DNA of 64,000 nt from Armatimonadota bacterium (GCA_016125185.1 WGMG01000006.1:558001-622000); one strand, 5' to 3'; shown: positions 44,780 through 53,902, counted from the first letter of the stretch. Notes: a model not told the origin generated them from the letters alone. Translations and numbers: made by a program.

Positions 44780-45199
44780 TTCGCACTCACCCGGTTCGCC
44801 GCCAGGTTGTGTGTGGGACTACAATCTTTCATGTGGCGGCTCACCGGCCTCTCCATCCAGAGAGGCATCTTTGTGTGGCCATACTTGTACGCGCTTAGCA
44901 TATCAACTTTGCTATCCAGAGAATACTCGTTTCCAGGAAGACGACTCTGTCGGTTTCGGCTGATGTCGCCCTCCCCGATGCGGTTCTAGGTTTCATGGAT
45001 GCAGTCGCGAAAGTCTCCATAACTAGTGTGTCGTAAACACTCTGCCAGCCAGCAGGAGTTGTCACACTTGAGCGAACGCGGAGAGAGGTTAGGTGAGTTG
45101 AGTCGAAGACGTTCGGGGCTAAGCAATCAGGTTTTGAGAGTTAATAAAAGTTCCTTCTTGATTATTTCCTCGACACCCAGTAGTATTGAGAGAGAGGTT
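44780..45199. other. Gene-free region before the PEP-CTERM gene
   Basis: About 420 bases. It holds a family A repeat (44784-44872) and nothing else I can name. The open frame that reaches back to 45026 on the plus strand is not signal-peptide-like and is treated as non-coding before 45200. Confidence 0.6.
44784..44872. repeat. Dispersed CTCACCGA repeat (family A)
   Basis: CACTCACCCGGTTCGCCGC, an insert, then GGCTCACCGGCCTCTCC, ATCCAGAGAGGCATCTTTG. The GCCTCTC/GAGAGGC part forms the hairpin. Confidence 0.7.
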
Positions 45200-45904
45200 A
45201 TGTTCCTTAGAATGAGAAATGCAAAGCTTTACTTTGGTGCGCTAGTCACATTGGCTACGACAAGCGCTTTCGCTCAAACGGTCTATTACGGTGGGGATTG
45301 GAATGGTGGAAATAATTTGGAGGCTCAGTATAACTATGTGTCCGAATCCTTCAATTCAGTTGTCTATGATGACTTTACGTTGACCTCGCCGAACTCAATT
45401 GATGGAATTTTTGGCAACTTCATTGATGACACCGGAACATTTTCGTCTCACCAGCTTTACTGGGAAATTCGATCTGATATTTCGGCTGGTAATGGCGGAA
45501 CGCTCGTCCATGCCGGCACGATTAGCTCGGCAACGGTGACAGGAACCGGAATATTTAACGGCAATGTTCCGATCAATCGGTACGAAAGTGCAGTCGATCC
45601 TTTTGTCTTGTCGGCAGGCACCTACTTTCTAGGAATAGCCGTTAACCATCCGCCCGATCAAACATTTCTGTGTGCGACTTCAGGGCAGAATTCGGTAGGA
45701 ATTCCATTCCAAAATGGCAACTCATTTTGGAATGCTCCAGGGCTCTTTGAGAATTTCTCACCGACATCGGACCTCTTTGGCCATCCAGTCGATTTCTCGA
45801 TGGGACTCAAAGGTTCTGCTGTCGTACCAGAGCCTACGTCTCTTGTCGCTCTAGCGTTCAGCCTTTCGGTTTTCGCGAGAAGAAGAGCCAAAGTCTCCAA
45901 ATAG
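45200..45904 (+). CDS. PEP-CTERM sorting domain protein
   Basis: 234 residues from the ATG at 45200, which follows GAGAGAGAGG; an ATG four codons later is also possible. A signal peptide (LYFGALVTLATTSAFAQ) is followed by a beta-rich mature domain of about 170 residues, with a YYGGDWNGGNN start. The C-terminus is a PEP-CTERM anchor: VPEPTSLVALAFSLSVFARRRAKVSK (VPEP motif, TM segment, Arg cluster). Such proteins are exported and processed by exosortase, often in exopolysaccharide producers. The codons are less GC-rich than in the flanking kyn genes. The domain is not recognised beyond the anchor. It separates kynU from the TDO gene. Confidence 0.9.
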   Translation: MFLRMRNAKLYFGALVTLATTSAFAQTVYYGGDWNGGNNLEAQYNYVSESFNSVVYDDFTLTSPNSIDGIFGNFIDDTGTFSSHQLYWEIRSDISAGNGGTLVHAGTISSATVTGTGIFNGNVPINRYESAVDPFVLSAGTYFLGIAVNHPPDQTFLCATSGQNSVGIPFQNGNSFWNAPGLFENFSPTSDLFGHPVDFSMGLKGSAVVPEPTSLVALAFSLSVFARRRAKVSK

Positions 45905-45910
45905 GGCCGG

Positions 45911-46744
45911 TTACTCCAAATCTTTATCTTCGACCTCGGTTCGGACGGACCAGAGTTCGGGGAAGAGGTGGACGCGGGTGCGTTCGCGTAGATAGGACGC
46001 GCCTGGCGAGCCGCCGGTGCCTTGCTTGAATCCGATGATTCGTTCGACGGTCTGCATGTGGCGGAACCTCCAGAGTTGGAACATCTGGTCGATGTCGATC
46101 AGTTTTTCGCACATCTCGTAGGCCGACCAGTGTAAACGTGGGTTGTCGTAGATCTTTTTGAAGACGCCGACGAGGGCCTTGCATTCCTCACGCTGGACCG
46201 AGAAGTCGCGTTCGACGCATTCCTTGGGAATGTCGATGCCTTTTCGGTCGAGGTGGCGGAGAAATTCTTCGTAAATGCTTGGGTTTTGGAGGTCGGTTTG
46301 AAGCTGAGAATAGATCTCGGGGCGCTGTTTGAGCTGTTCGAGAACCTGCTTATCCTTGTTGCCCAGAATGTATTCGATCGTACGGTATTGGTAGGACTGG
46401 AATCCGCTGGCGCGGCCCAGGCCTTTGCGAAAGAGCGCGTAGTCGCTGGGGGTCATGGTTTCGAGCACGGCCCACTGCTCGAACATCATGCGCATGATCT
46501 GCTTAACCCGCGAGAGTACTTTGAACGAGGGTTCGAGCTCGTCGGATTGGATGCACGAGAGCGCCATCCTCAGTTCGTGGACTACCAGCTTCATCCAGAG
46601 CTCGGAGGTTTGGTGCTGGATGATGAACAGCATCTCGTCGTGCTGTTTGGATTTCGGCTTTTGGGCCGAAAGGATCGGATCGAGGCAGAGGTATCCGCCG
46701 TAATCCGATTCGCTGGTGAGTCCTAGTTGGGGTTTTTGCGACAT
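45911..46744 (-). CDS. kynA: Tryptophan 2,3-dioxygenase
   Basis: 277 residues, normal for the bacterial enzyme. It is a heme protein that opens the indole ring of tryptophan to give N-formylkynurenine. Signature pieces: YGGYLCLDPILSAQ, the substrate-site HQTSELWMKLVVHELR, RASGFQSYQYR, WRFRHMQTVERIIGFKQGTGG with the heme-ligand His, and SYLRERTRVHLFPELW. The downstream step catalysed by kynureninase is encoded at 43610. The stop lies six bases from the convergent PEP-CTERM gene stop. CTAACT/TAACTA lies 7-8 bases before the ATG as a possible -10. Confidence 0.97.
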   Translation of the reverse strand: MSQKPQLGLTSESDYGGYLCLDPILSAQKPKSKQHDEMLFIIQHQTSELWMKLVVHELRMALSCIQSDELEPSFKVLSRVKQIMRMMFEQWAVLETMTPSDYALFRKGLGRASGFQSYQYRTIEYILGNKDKQVLEQLKQRPEIYSQLQTDLQNPSIYEEFLRHLDRKGIDIPKECVERDFSVQREECKALVGVFKKIYDNPRLHWSAYEMCEKLIDIDQMFQLWRFRHMQTVERIIGFKQGTGGSPGASYLRERTRVHLFPELWSVRTEVEDKDLE

Positions 46745-46860
46745 TGCAGGTTAGTTAGAAGGGTACCGGGTTGAGATCGGGATTTGGTGTTTTCTGGGTT
46801 GGTCGAGAGTTTGGTGTCGGCGGCAATCATGCGGTTCGCTCCAAATTGGCTTTGCCTTTC

Positions 46861-46922
46861 CTCTCATCCGGTTCGTCGTCGCTAACTCCTCACCGACTTC
46901 TCTATCCAGAGAAGTATCTTAT
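46861..46922. repeat. Dispersed CTCACCGA repeat (family A)
   Basis: CTCTCATCCGGTTCGTCG, then CTCACCGACTTCTC, TATCCA, GAGAAGTATCTTATG. GACTTCTC pairs with GAGAAGTA. It is very close to the copies at 5128. Confidence 0.8.
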
Positions 46923-47095
46923 GAGGTCGGAAACTCACAGTCTCCATTTGAGCGAAATGTGGTCGGTTCACTTTATTTCCGTGTCTCCGTGCCGGTGTAC
47001 TTTGAACCTCAGAACCTCTGCCTGAGGATTCAAAAGGTGTGCTCTGGCCTCAGCAGTAAGGTTGCGGTTCAACGATCCACGTGGCCCGCGAGATT

Positions 47096-47117
47096 AGGGC
47101 GAGACAAGTCTCGCCCT
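47096..47117 (-). terminator. Hairpin after lysS, possible terminator
   Basis: Minus strand AGGGCGAGAC, two-base loop, GTCTCGCCCT, about 30 bases after the lysS stop codon. No T run follows, so it may be only a REP-like palindrome. Confidence 0.4.
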
Positions 47118-47143
47118 TGAAAGCGCCGATAAATTCGCGCACT

Positions 47144-48688
47144 CTAGTCTTCGGCTTCCACTTCTGCGCCAGCCGAGTCCGGGCGCATGTACGGGAACAG
47201 CAGGATTTCGCGCAACGTGTTCGAACCCGTCAGCATCATCGCCATGCGGTCGAGGCCGATGCCACAACCGCCGGTGGGCGGCATGCCGCACTCCAGCGCG
47301 TACAGGAATTCCTCATCCATCGGGTGGGCTTCCTCATCTCCAGCGGCGGCTTCTTCGACTTGAAATTCGAACCGTTCCCGCTGGTCGATCGGGTCGTTGA
47401 TTTCGCTGAAGGAGTTGCACACTTCGGCGCACAGAATGTAGCCCTCGAAGCGCCGCGTGAACCGAGGATCGGAGGGATCCTTTTTGGCGAGCGGTGAAAT
47501 CTCAAGCGGGTAGCCGATGACGAACGTCGGCTGGATGAGCGTCGGCTCGACGTAGACCTCCAACAGTTTTTCGAGGAGGCCACCGAGGTTTCGCTCCTCG
47601 CCGGGAACCACGCGCTTACCGGTGACCGGGTTCATGCGAGCGCCGGGGCCTAGGGCCTCGACGGCCGTCGAAAGCTCTAGCAACTGCTCGCGGTACACGC
47701 CCGCGTGCTTGGCGATCTCGTCGAGCATATCGACGCGAGCCCACGGCTTGCCGAAGTCGATGGTCACGTAGCCATCCTCGTGCGGAATGTCGATCGAAGT
47801 GTTGCCGAACACGCTGAACGCCACGTACTTGAAGCAGTTCTCGACGTGGGTCATCATGTCCTCAAGGTTTGCGTAGGCCTCGTAGAACTCCAGCAATGTG
47901 AATTCGGGGTTGTGCTTGTAGCTGACGCCCTCGTTGCGGAAGACGCGCCCAATCTCGTACACCTTCGGCACATCGCCGCAGATGATCCTCTTGAGGTAGA
48001 GTTCCAGCGAAATGCGGAGCTTAACGTCCACGTCGTACTCGTTGTAATGGGTGACGAAGGGCCGCGCCGCCGCACCGCCGGCTTCTTGCTGAAGGAGCGG
48101 CGTTTCGACTTCGAGGTACCCGCAGTCGTTGAAGTACGACCGAACGGCCGATACGATTCGGGCTCGGTTGAGGAGCTTGACGCGCCCTTCCTTGTTCGCC
48201 ATCAGGTCGAGGTGACGATGGCGGTTTCGGATTTCGACATCCTGCAGGCCGGAGAAGACGTGGCCGTCCTTTTCCTTACCGAGCGGAAGCGGGTGAAGCG
48301 CCTTGCTAAGCGGGTGGAACTTGGAGACGTGGATGGACTTCTCGCCGGTCTTGGTGACGAACAGCTCGCCTTCGACGCCGATGTGGTCGCCAAGGTCGAG
48401 AAGCTTGTAGGCTTCGTAGGCGTCTTCGCCTAGTTCATCCTTACGGAAGTAGGCTTGAATTTTGCCGTCGCCGTCGCTGATGTGGGCAAAGCCAGCCTTG
48501 CCCATGTCTCGGTAAGAAGCGATGCGCCCCGCGAAGGAAACCGGAGCCCCTTCGGTAAAGTCATCGAGCAGTTTATCGGCCGATTTAGGAGTGTCCCAGC
48601 GCTCGACTTTATACGGGTCGAACCCTAGTTGACGCAGGCGCTGGAGCTTGTCCAGGCGAATATCCCAAATAGACTCTTCGTTGCTCAT
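47144..48688 (-). CDS. lysS: Lysyl-tRNA synthetase, class II
   Basis: 514 residues, normal length. The N-terminal OB-fold (SFAGRIASYRDMGKAGFAHISDG) binds the anticodon. The class II catalytic core has motif 2 VYEIGRVFRNEGVSYKHNPEFTLLEFYEAYA and motif 3 GCGIGLDRMAMMLTGSNTLREILLFPYMRPD. It charges tRNA-Lys. It follows the site-2 protease gene by 18 bases and dxr before it, all on the minus strand, so co-transcription is likely. The C-terminal tail is acidic. Confidence 0.98.
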   Translation of the reverse strand: MSNEESIWDIRLDKLQRLRQLGFDPYKVERWDTPKSADKLLDDFTEGAPVSFAGRIASYRDMGKAGFAHISDGDGKIQAYFRKDELGEDAYEAYKLLDLGDHIGVEGELFVTKTGEKSIHVSKFHPLSKALHPLPLGKEKDGHVFSGLQDVEIRNRHRHLDLMANKEGRVKLLNRARIVSAVRSYFNDCGYLEVETPLLQQEAGGAAARPFVTHYNEYDVDVKLRISLELYLKRIICGDVPKVYEIGRVFRNEGVSYKHNPEFTLLEFYEAYANLEDMMTHVENCFKYVAFSVFGNTSIDIPHEDGYVTIDFGKPWARVDMLDEIAKHAGVYREQLLELSTAVEALGPGARMNPVTGKRVVPGEERNLGGLLEKLLEVYVEPTLIQPTFVIGYPLEISPLAKKDPSDPRFTRRFEGYILCAEVCNSFSEINDPIDQRERFEFQVEEAAAGDEEAHPMDEEFLYALECGMPPTGGCGIGLDRMAMMLTGSNTLREILLFPYMRPDSAGAEVEAED

Positions 48689-48706
48689 AGGCTTGAGCCT
48701 AAGAGT

Positions 48707-49930
48707 TTACTTGTTTGTCGCGTCGGGAGTATTCGTGGCTGGCGTGTTGGGAGCGTCGTTGTCGGCGGTTGTGGTCGGCTTCTTACCGGTGCCGACGATC
48801 AGGTTCTCCTTTCCGGGAATGACGTACTGGACCAAGTCCTTGTAGTTTCGGAAGAGGAAGAGGCTGATGATGAGGGCAAGGCCCGCTAGGAAGAACTTCA
48901 TTTGAGCCTGCATCGAGATTCGCTTTCCTCGGCGGACGACTTCGATGAGGGCGAGGAAGATTTGGCCTCCATCGAGTGGACCGATGGGGAGCAGGTTGAA
49001 GATGCCGAGCGAGATACTGATGAGGCCGGTGATCTCGAAAACGGTGGAGAATCCACTTTGAACGGCTTCTTTGGTGATGACGGCCATGCCGACGACGCCT
49101 GTGGAGTTGTTGACCAGCACTTTGGGTTGGGTGAACTTCTTCACCATCATGCTGACCTGTTGGATCGGCAGCTCGGCGGCTTGTTTCATGGCACCGATGA
49201 GGCCGACGTTGACTCTATCCACGCCGAAGTTGACGCCCACCAGATATTGCCTTTTCGTGTCGCCGGTCAGAAGACCATCCTGGTCGAGCGATGGCGATTC
49301 TTCGTCGGAAAGCTTGGGCGTGATCGGAATGTGGAGGACCGACTTGTCGCGAGAAACCTCAAAGTCCAGCGGGCGGGTGCCGTCGAATTGGCGGATGCGA
49401 TAGATCGCATCCAACTTGCTTTCGACCTTGTGTCCATTGATGGAGAGGACACGGTCGTCGACTTTCAGTCCAGCCGCTGCCGCCGGTTCGCCCTTCACGA
49501 CCTCGCTGACTTTGTTGCTTGGGACTAAGTCGCCGTTGGTGGTGTAGAGGGCGACCAGCACGACCCAACCGAAAAGGAGGCTGAAGATGGGACCGGCAAG
49601 GAGGACGACGATTCTCTGCCAAGGGCCCTTGGTGTAAAAGCCGCCACTGGTCTGAACTTCATTACCGTCGTCGTCGGGTTCCATGCCGACGATCTTGACG
49701 AAGCCGCCGATGGGCCAGGCGCGAACATTGAAGAGGGTTTCTTGCTCCTCGCCGTCGTCGGTTTTGTACCGTCGTCGGCCAAAGGTTTTGAGGATGGGAC
49801 GGCCCATGCCGATGGAAAACTCGGAGACGCCCATGTTGAAAAATCGAGCGGCAAGATAGTGCCCCAGTTCGTGCACCGAAACGAGGATGCAGAACATCAG
49901 AACGAGCACGATACCAGCCAGGAGGTTCAT
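48707..49930 (-). CDS. rseP: RIP metalloprotease (RseP/site-2 protease)
   Basis: 407 residues from the ATG at 49930, which overlaps the dxr stop (TGATG); an ATG at 49936 is an alternative. The site-2 protease fold is clear: HELGH in ILVSVHELGHYLAARFF within the first TM, a PDZ domain (about residues 120-200 with VVKGEPAAAAGLKVDDRVLSINGHKV), and the third catalytic ligand in NLLPIGPLDGGQIFLALIE. Four TM helices are expected. It cleaves membrane proteins such as anti-sigma factors. The C-terminal 30 or so residues are a Thr/Asn/Pro-rich tail, absent from many homologues. The dxr-rseP pair is a common bacterial arrangement. Confidence 0.95.
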   Translation of the reverse strand: MNLLAGIVLVLMFCILVSVHELGHYLAARFFNMGVSEFSIGMGRPILKTFGRRRYKTDDGEEQETLFNVRAWPIGGFVKIVGMEPDDDGNEVQTSGGFYTKGPWQRIVVLLAGPIFSLLFGWVVLVALYTTNGDLVPSNKVSEVVKGEPAAAAGLKVDDRVLSINGHKVESKLDAIYRIRQFDGTRPLDFEVSRDKSVLHIPITPKLSDEESPSLDQDGLLTGDTKRQYLVGVNFGVDRVNVGLIGAMKQAAELPIQQVSMMVKKFTQPKVLVNNSTGVVGMAVITKEAVQSGFSTVFEITGLISISLGIFNLLPIGPLDGGQIFLALIEVVRRGKRISMQAQMKFFLAGLALIISLFLFRNYKDLVQYVIPGKENLIVGTGKKPTTTADNDAPNTPATNTPDATNK

Positions 49931-51033
49931 CAACATGCAGGGATTCCCAGGGTTTGCCGGACCAAAGCTCGGGCTTCGACATCGGCGTCCAATATGGATT
50001 GTAACGTCGGAAGCGCCGGGGAATGTTCCGACATAGCCTTTTCTACTACGGTCGAAATCTCTAAAAAGCCGCACTTGCCTCGTAAAAAGGCGGCGACGGC
50101 CTCTTCATTGGCGGCGTTCATGGCGGCAGGCATGGTGCCGCCGATGGTGGCTGCGCGACGCGCGAGACCGAGTGCAGGGAAGGTGTCTTCGTCCGGTCGC
50201 TCGAAGGTGAGATTTGGGGTGTCGGCGGGATCCCAGTTCTTGAGATCGTTCGGGTTTCGCTCGGGATAGGTGAGGGCGTAGAGGATGGGAAGGCGCATGT
50301 TGGGCCACCCCAGTTGGCCCAGAACCGAGCCGTCGGAGAATTTCACCATTGAGTGGACAATACTTTGGGGGTGGACGACGACCTTGACCTGGTCGATCTC
50401 CACGCCGAAGAGCCATTTGGCCTCGATCATCTCCAGGCCCTTGTTCATGAGGGTAGCGGAGTCGATGGTGATTTTGCCGCCCATGTTCCAGGTCGGGTGG
50501 TTCAGGGCCTGCTCGACGGTAATGTCCTTGAGATCGTCGCGAGTCTTGCCTCGGAACGGACCGCCGCTAGCGGTGAGAATGACCTCGCGAACCTGATCGG
50601 GTCGGTAGCCTTGCAGGCACTGGAAGACGGCGCTGTGTTCGCTGTCGATGGGGGTCATGGCCACGCCATGCTGCTTCAACAAGGGCATGACGATCTCGCC
50701 GGCGGCGACCAAAACCTCTTTGCTGGCGAGGGCGATATTCTTGCCCGCTTTAATGGCTTCGAAGGTGGGAAGCAGGCCGATGACGCCCGCCACCGAAACC
50801 ACCACAATATCGGCGCTTTCGAGGGTGGCGAGATCGACCAAAGCGTCCATTCCATCTCGCTCGAAGAGGACGGTACTCTTTACTTCGAAGCGTCGGGCCT
50901 GCTCGTCCAGCAACCCTTCATTCCGCGCTGCCGCCAAGCCGACGACTTCAAATTCTTTCGGAAACTGCTGGATGATATCCAGAGTCTGTGTGCCGATACT
51001 TCCCGTCGAACCAAGGATAACGACACGTTTCAT
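49930..51033 (-). CDS. dxr: 1-deoxy-D-xylulose 5-phosphate reductoisomerase
   Basis: 367 residues, a little shorter than the usual 390. The NADPH-binding start VVILGSTGSIGTQTLDII, the ASKEVLVAAGEIVMP motif, the metal/substrate site PIDSEHSAVFQCLQG and the loop HPTWNMGGKITIDSATLMNKGLE are invariant. It makes 2-C-methyl-D-erythritol 4-phosphate in the MEP pathway of isoprenoid synthesis; fosmidomycin targets it. CAATAT lies six bases before the ATG, a weak -10 candidate. It is the first gene of the dxr-rseP-lysS group. Confidence 0.97.
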   Translation of the reverse strand: MKRVVILGSTGSIGTQTLDIIQQFPKEFEVVGLAAARNEGLLDEQARRFEVKSTVLFERDGMDALVDLATLESADIVVVSVAGVIGLLPTFEAIKAGKNIALASKEVLVAAGEIVMPLLKQHGVAMTPIDSEHSAVFQCLQGYRPDQVREVILTASGGPFRGKTRDDLKDITVEQALNHPTWNMGGKITIDSATLMNKGLEMIEAKWLFGVEIDQVKVVVHPQSIVHSMVKFSDGSVLGQLGWPNMRLPILYALTYPERNPNDLKNWDPADTPNLTFERPDEDTFPALGLARRAATIGGTMPAAMNAANEEAVAAFLRGKCGFLEISTVVEKAMSEHSPALPTLQSILDADVEARALVRQTLGIPAC

Positions 51034-51104
51034 TCAGGAATATTGTGGCACTTATCTGAGGTTGGGGGAATTCCAGCCGAACTAACCAGAAGGAGGAGAA
51101 TCTC

Positions 51105-51338
51105 ATGTCGAATTCAGTTGAAATCTGCAATCTCTTGAATGAAGCCGCGAAGTCCGGCGTCGTCGTGCGAATTCGATATCCGGGCCACGATAAGGTGTCT
51201 GCGAAAGTGGGCGAAATCGGGTCCGATTGGGTGGAATTGGCCACCCTCTCCGATGCGAGACACAAGGGTGGCGAGCGATGGTTCAAGATTGCCTTGATCC
51301 AGGAAGTCTCGACGCCCGAATCTGCGCCGACTCCCTAG
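51105..51338 (+). CDS. Small hypothetical protein
   Basis: 77 residues with a strong AGAAGGAGGAGA ribosome site. The sequence VEICNLLNEAAKSGVVVRIRYPGHDK, then KVGEIGSDWVELATLSD, suggests a small beta barrel like an Sm-like or WYL-type ligand pocket, but this is a guess. It is divergent from dxr and its stop overlaps the convergent gene at 51335 by four bases. The good ribosome site and clean length support a real gene. Confidence 0.7.
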   Translation: MSNSVEICNLLNEAAKSGVVVRIRYPGHDKVSAKVGEIGSDWVELATLSDARHKGGERWFKIALIQEVSTPESAPTP

Positions 51339-51859
51339 TTCTGCCCGTTATCAAACGGGCTTGGAATCTTCCGCCTGGGCGATCTTGGGCTTAGGCGGAA
51401 GTCATATCCCGAATTGAGGATGAAGATCGTCGCGATCGCCGACACGAACGGGTTGTAGCCCATCCCCGGAAACATTTGGAACATCCACGACCAGAAAAGA
51501 AACGTGAAGATGATCAGCCCTAACCTGAATCCGGTGCGCTTGATCATTTCGACGAGCGGCGTCATGCGATCGCCGTAGACGCGGCGGACGAATGAGGAAA
51601 GGAAGATGACGAAGAACACAATCGCCAGAACCCATTCGCCGGTGCTGAGCGGTTCGCTCTTGGAGTGGCTGGATAGGTTGGTGAAGTTCGTGTTGAAGAG
51701 AAACGCGAGGTAGATCGCGTAGGCGAGGCATCCGATTCGGATGAGGGTCGAGGACAGGACGCTGAGGACCTGCTTGCCCCGCGACGGCAACGGGTTGACT
51801 TTGCCGAGGATATCGGCGATTTCCGCGATCAGTTGTTCTCTTGTAGGTTCGGTCGGCAT
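51335..51859 (-). CDS. Hypothetical four-TM membrane protein
   Basis: 174 residues. An N-terminal soluble helix (REQLIAEIADILGKV) is followed by hydrophobic segments near residues 33-54, 75-93, 113-133 and 138-152, with a basic loop RRVYGDRMTPLVEMIKRTG. The C-terminus is basic and Pro/Ser-rich. An AAGGGGAT ribosome site precedes the ATG and TAGAAT is a possible -10 further upstream. No family recognised. Confidence 0.65.
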   Translation of the reverse strand: MPTEPTREQLIAEIADILGKVNPLPSRGKQVLSVLSSTLIRIGCLAYAIYLAFLFNTNFTNLSSHSKSEPLSTGEWVLAIVFFVIFLSSFVRRVYGDRMTPLVEMIKRTGFRLGLIIFTFLFWSWMFQMFPGMGYNPFVSAIATIFILNSGYDFRLSPRSPRRKIPSPFDNGQN

Positions 51860-51906
51860 CTTGTCGATCCCCTTTATTCTATGCCAAAAGGTAATCTCTC
51901 ATTGCA

Positions 51907-53196
51907 TTGAACCAGGCTGATCCCCGCTTTCGACTCACCGACTCATTGGCCCGGGAATTGGCGGATCGGTTCGGCACTCCTCTGTATGTCGTCGATGAAG
52001 CGTCGGTGCGCGATCGAGTTCGGCAGTATCGAACGGCGCTTTCCGCGCTCTATCCCAAAACCGAGTTGAGCTTTGCGAGCAAGGCGAACTCGACGCTGGC
52101 GGTGCTGAAAATCGTTCGACAAGAAGGCGCGACCATCGATGTCGCGAGCGAGGGCGAACTCCGGGCGGCGATGCTGGCCGGAATTCCGGCTTCGGATTGC
52201 CACCTGCATGGCAATAACAAGAAGCGCGAAGAGATTCGATTTGCACTAGAGCAGGGCGTTAGCCACGTCGTGATCGACCATTTTGGCGAGATCGAAATGG
52301 TGGCCGAGCTGCTTGGCGAGTTTCCCACCCGGTTCTTGCTACGGCTTGCGCCGGGGGTTGATCCCAAGACGCATTCGCGCATCTCGACGGGGCAATCGGA
52401 CACGAAGTTTGGATTCAACATCGCGGACGGATCCGCCGAAAAGGCGTTGGCTCGATGTCTGGAGCTAGGTATTCCGGTCGATGGCATCCACTGCCATGTG
52501 GGTTCGCAATTGCTAGACGATGAGGCGCAGAGCGCGGCGGGCGAGTTTCTAGCGGAATTTGCGGTCGCAATGAAGCAGCGGCACGGGGCCGATTTTCAGC
52601 ACATCATTATCGGTGGCGGGTTGGGAGTGAAGTACACGGCGAAGGACGATCCGCTCTCCATCGAGGAGTATTGCCGCCGAGTGGTCGGCGCGATGAAGCC
52701 GATTTTGGAAAAGCACGGTCTGCATCCCGCGCTGGGCATGGAACCGGGGCGGAGCATTGTGGCCGAGGCGGGCGTGACGCTGTACACGGTTGGCGTGGTG
52801 AAATCGGTGCCGACGGCACCGGGCAAAACACGCACATATGTGGCGGTCGACGGCGGCTTGAGCGACAACCCACGTCCGGCGATGTACGAAGCGAAATACG
52901 ACGTGGAGGCCATCGGGCATGTGCCAGGCGAGACCATGACGGCCACGGTTTGCGGCAAGCACTGTGAAACGGACAACTTGTTCGTGGACGTAGAAGTTCC
53001 GAAGGACATCGTCGCTGGGGACCTGCTTCAGGTTCTCACGACGGGCGCCTATAACTCCACGATGGCGAACAATTACAACCGATACCTGCGACCCGCGACG
53101 GTCCTAATTCGTCAGAATGGAAAGGCCGAACTGGTCGTTCGGCGGGACTCATGGGAAGAAATGTTTGATAAGGAAGCGGTGCCGGGAGATTTGTAA
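51907..53196 (+). CDS. lysA: Diaminopimelate decarboxylase
   Basis: 429 residues starting with TTG at 51907. No in-frame ATG lies near the N-terminus. PLP-dependent alanine-racemase fold: RFGTPLYVVDEASVRDRVRQY at the start, the PLP-Lys in LSFASKANSTLAVLKI, HGNNKKREEIRFAL, the HCHVGSQ-like GIHCHVGSQLLD, EPGRSIVAEAG, and the catalytic Cys segment ATVCGKHCETDN. It makes lysine from meso-diaminopimelate. It is followed directly by an M50 protease gene (one base of overlap with its stop) and trpS, all on the plus strand. Confidence 0.96.
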   Translation: MNQADPRFRLTDSLARELADRFGTPLYVVDEASVRDRVRQYRTALSALYPKTELSFASKANSTLAVLKIVRQEGATIDVASEGELRAAMLAGIPASDCHLHGNNKKREEIRFALEQGVSHVVIDHFGEIEMVAELLGEFPTRFLLRLAPGVDPKTHSRISTGQSDTKFGFNIADGSAEKALARCLELGIPVDGIHCHVGSQLLDDEAQSAAGEFLAEFAVAMKQRHGADFQHIIIGGGLGVKYTAKDDPLSIEEYCRRVVGAMKPILEKHGLHPALGMEPGRSIVAEAGVTLYTVGVVKSVPTAPGKTRTYVAVDGGLSDNPRPAMYEAKYDVEAIGHVPGETMTATVCGKHCETDNLFVDVEVPKDIVAGDLLQVLTTGAYNSTMANNYNRYLRPATVLIRQNGKAELVVRRDSWEEMFDKEAVPGDL

Positions 53197-53897
53197 TGTT
53201 CAGTCGATTTGATCCTTATCAGATAGTCTTTAGCCTGCTTGTTTTCATCCCGGCGATTGCGATTCACGAATTTTGCCATGCGAAGTTCGCCGATATGGCG
53301 GGCGACATGACCCCACGCGCGCAAGGACGCGTCACGCTGAATCCGTTGGCTCACCTGGACCCGATCGGCACGATCATGATCGTGATTTCGTCGATGGCTG
53401 GTTTCGGCATTGGGTGGGGAAGGCCAGTTATGGTCAACCCTTCGAAGATGAAGAATCCGCGATGGGATCACTTCATTTCGGTCATCATGGGGCCGGTTTC
53501 GAACCTGGGCCTGGCGCTGGTCTGCGCAATCCTCATCAAGTCGGGATTGGCGGATCGGGAAGCCTTGTCGGGGCTTGGCGAAACGGGGATGAGCTTTGGC
53601 CGCGCCGCGTTTGCGAGCGGCAGTGCATTTTTCTCGCTCTATGTGCTGATGTCGTTCATCATGAACCTCAGCCTTTTCTTCTTTAACCTGATTCCGCTGG
53701 GGCCGCTCGACGGGCACTGGTTGGTTGGCGCGTTTCTGCCGCCGCAGGCAAGAAATAGCTGGTACCGGTTCTGCCACGGGCCGGGAATGATCATCTTCCT
53801 GATTCTCGTTCTGATTCCGGCCGGAAACTTCAACGTCATTGACTGGTATTTAGGCACAACCGTTGGTACCACGATGCGCCTGATGCTGGGTATATAG
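53196..53897 (+). CDS. Site-2 protease family (M50) membrane protein
   Basis: 233 residues. The zinc-site HEFCH lies in AIAIHEFCHAKFADMAGD near residue 26, followed by the partner motif RVTLNPLAHLDPIGTIMI and the third ligand in NLIPLGPLDGHWLVGAFLPP. About five TM helices. This is the small bacterial YdiL/Rv-type M50 group without PDZ, distinct from the RseP at 48707. Targets are unknown. It overlaps the lysA stop by one base, and trpS follows within 5 bases, so all three probably share a transcript. Confidence 0.93.
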   Translation: MFSRFDPYQIVFSLLVFIPAIAIHEFCHAKFADMAGDMTPRAQGRVTLNPLAHLDPIGTIMIVISSMAGFGIGWGRPVMVNPSKMKNPRWDHFISVIMGPVSNLGLALVCAILIKSGLADREALSGLGETGMSFGRAAFASGSAFFSLYVLMSFIMNLSLFFFNLIPLGPLDGHWLVGAFLPPQARNSWYRFCHGPGMIIFLILVLIPAGNFNVIDWYLGTTVGTTMRLMLGI

Positions 53898-53902
53898 TTA
53901 CG

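Larger units (their letters stand above)
46745..47143. other. Gene-free region between kynA and lysS
   Basis: About 400 bases. It holds a family A repeat (46861-46922), a hairpin TTTGAACCTCAG with CTGAGGATTCAAA (47001-47034), and a strong hairpin AGGGCGAGAC with GTCTCGCCCT (47096-47117). No credible gene. Confidence 0.65.
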
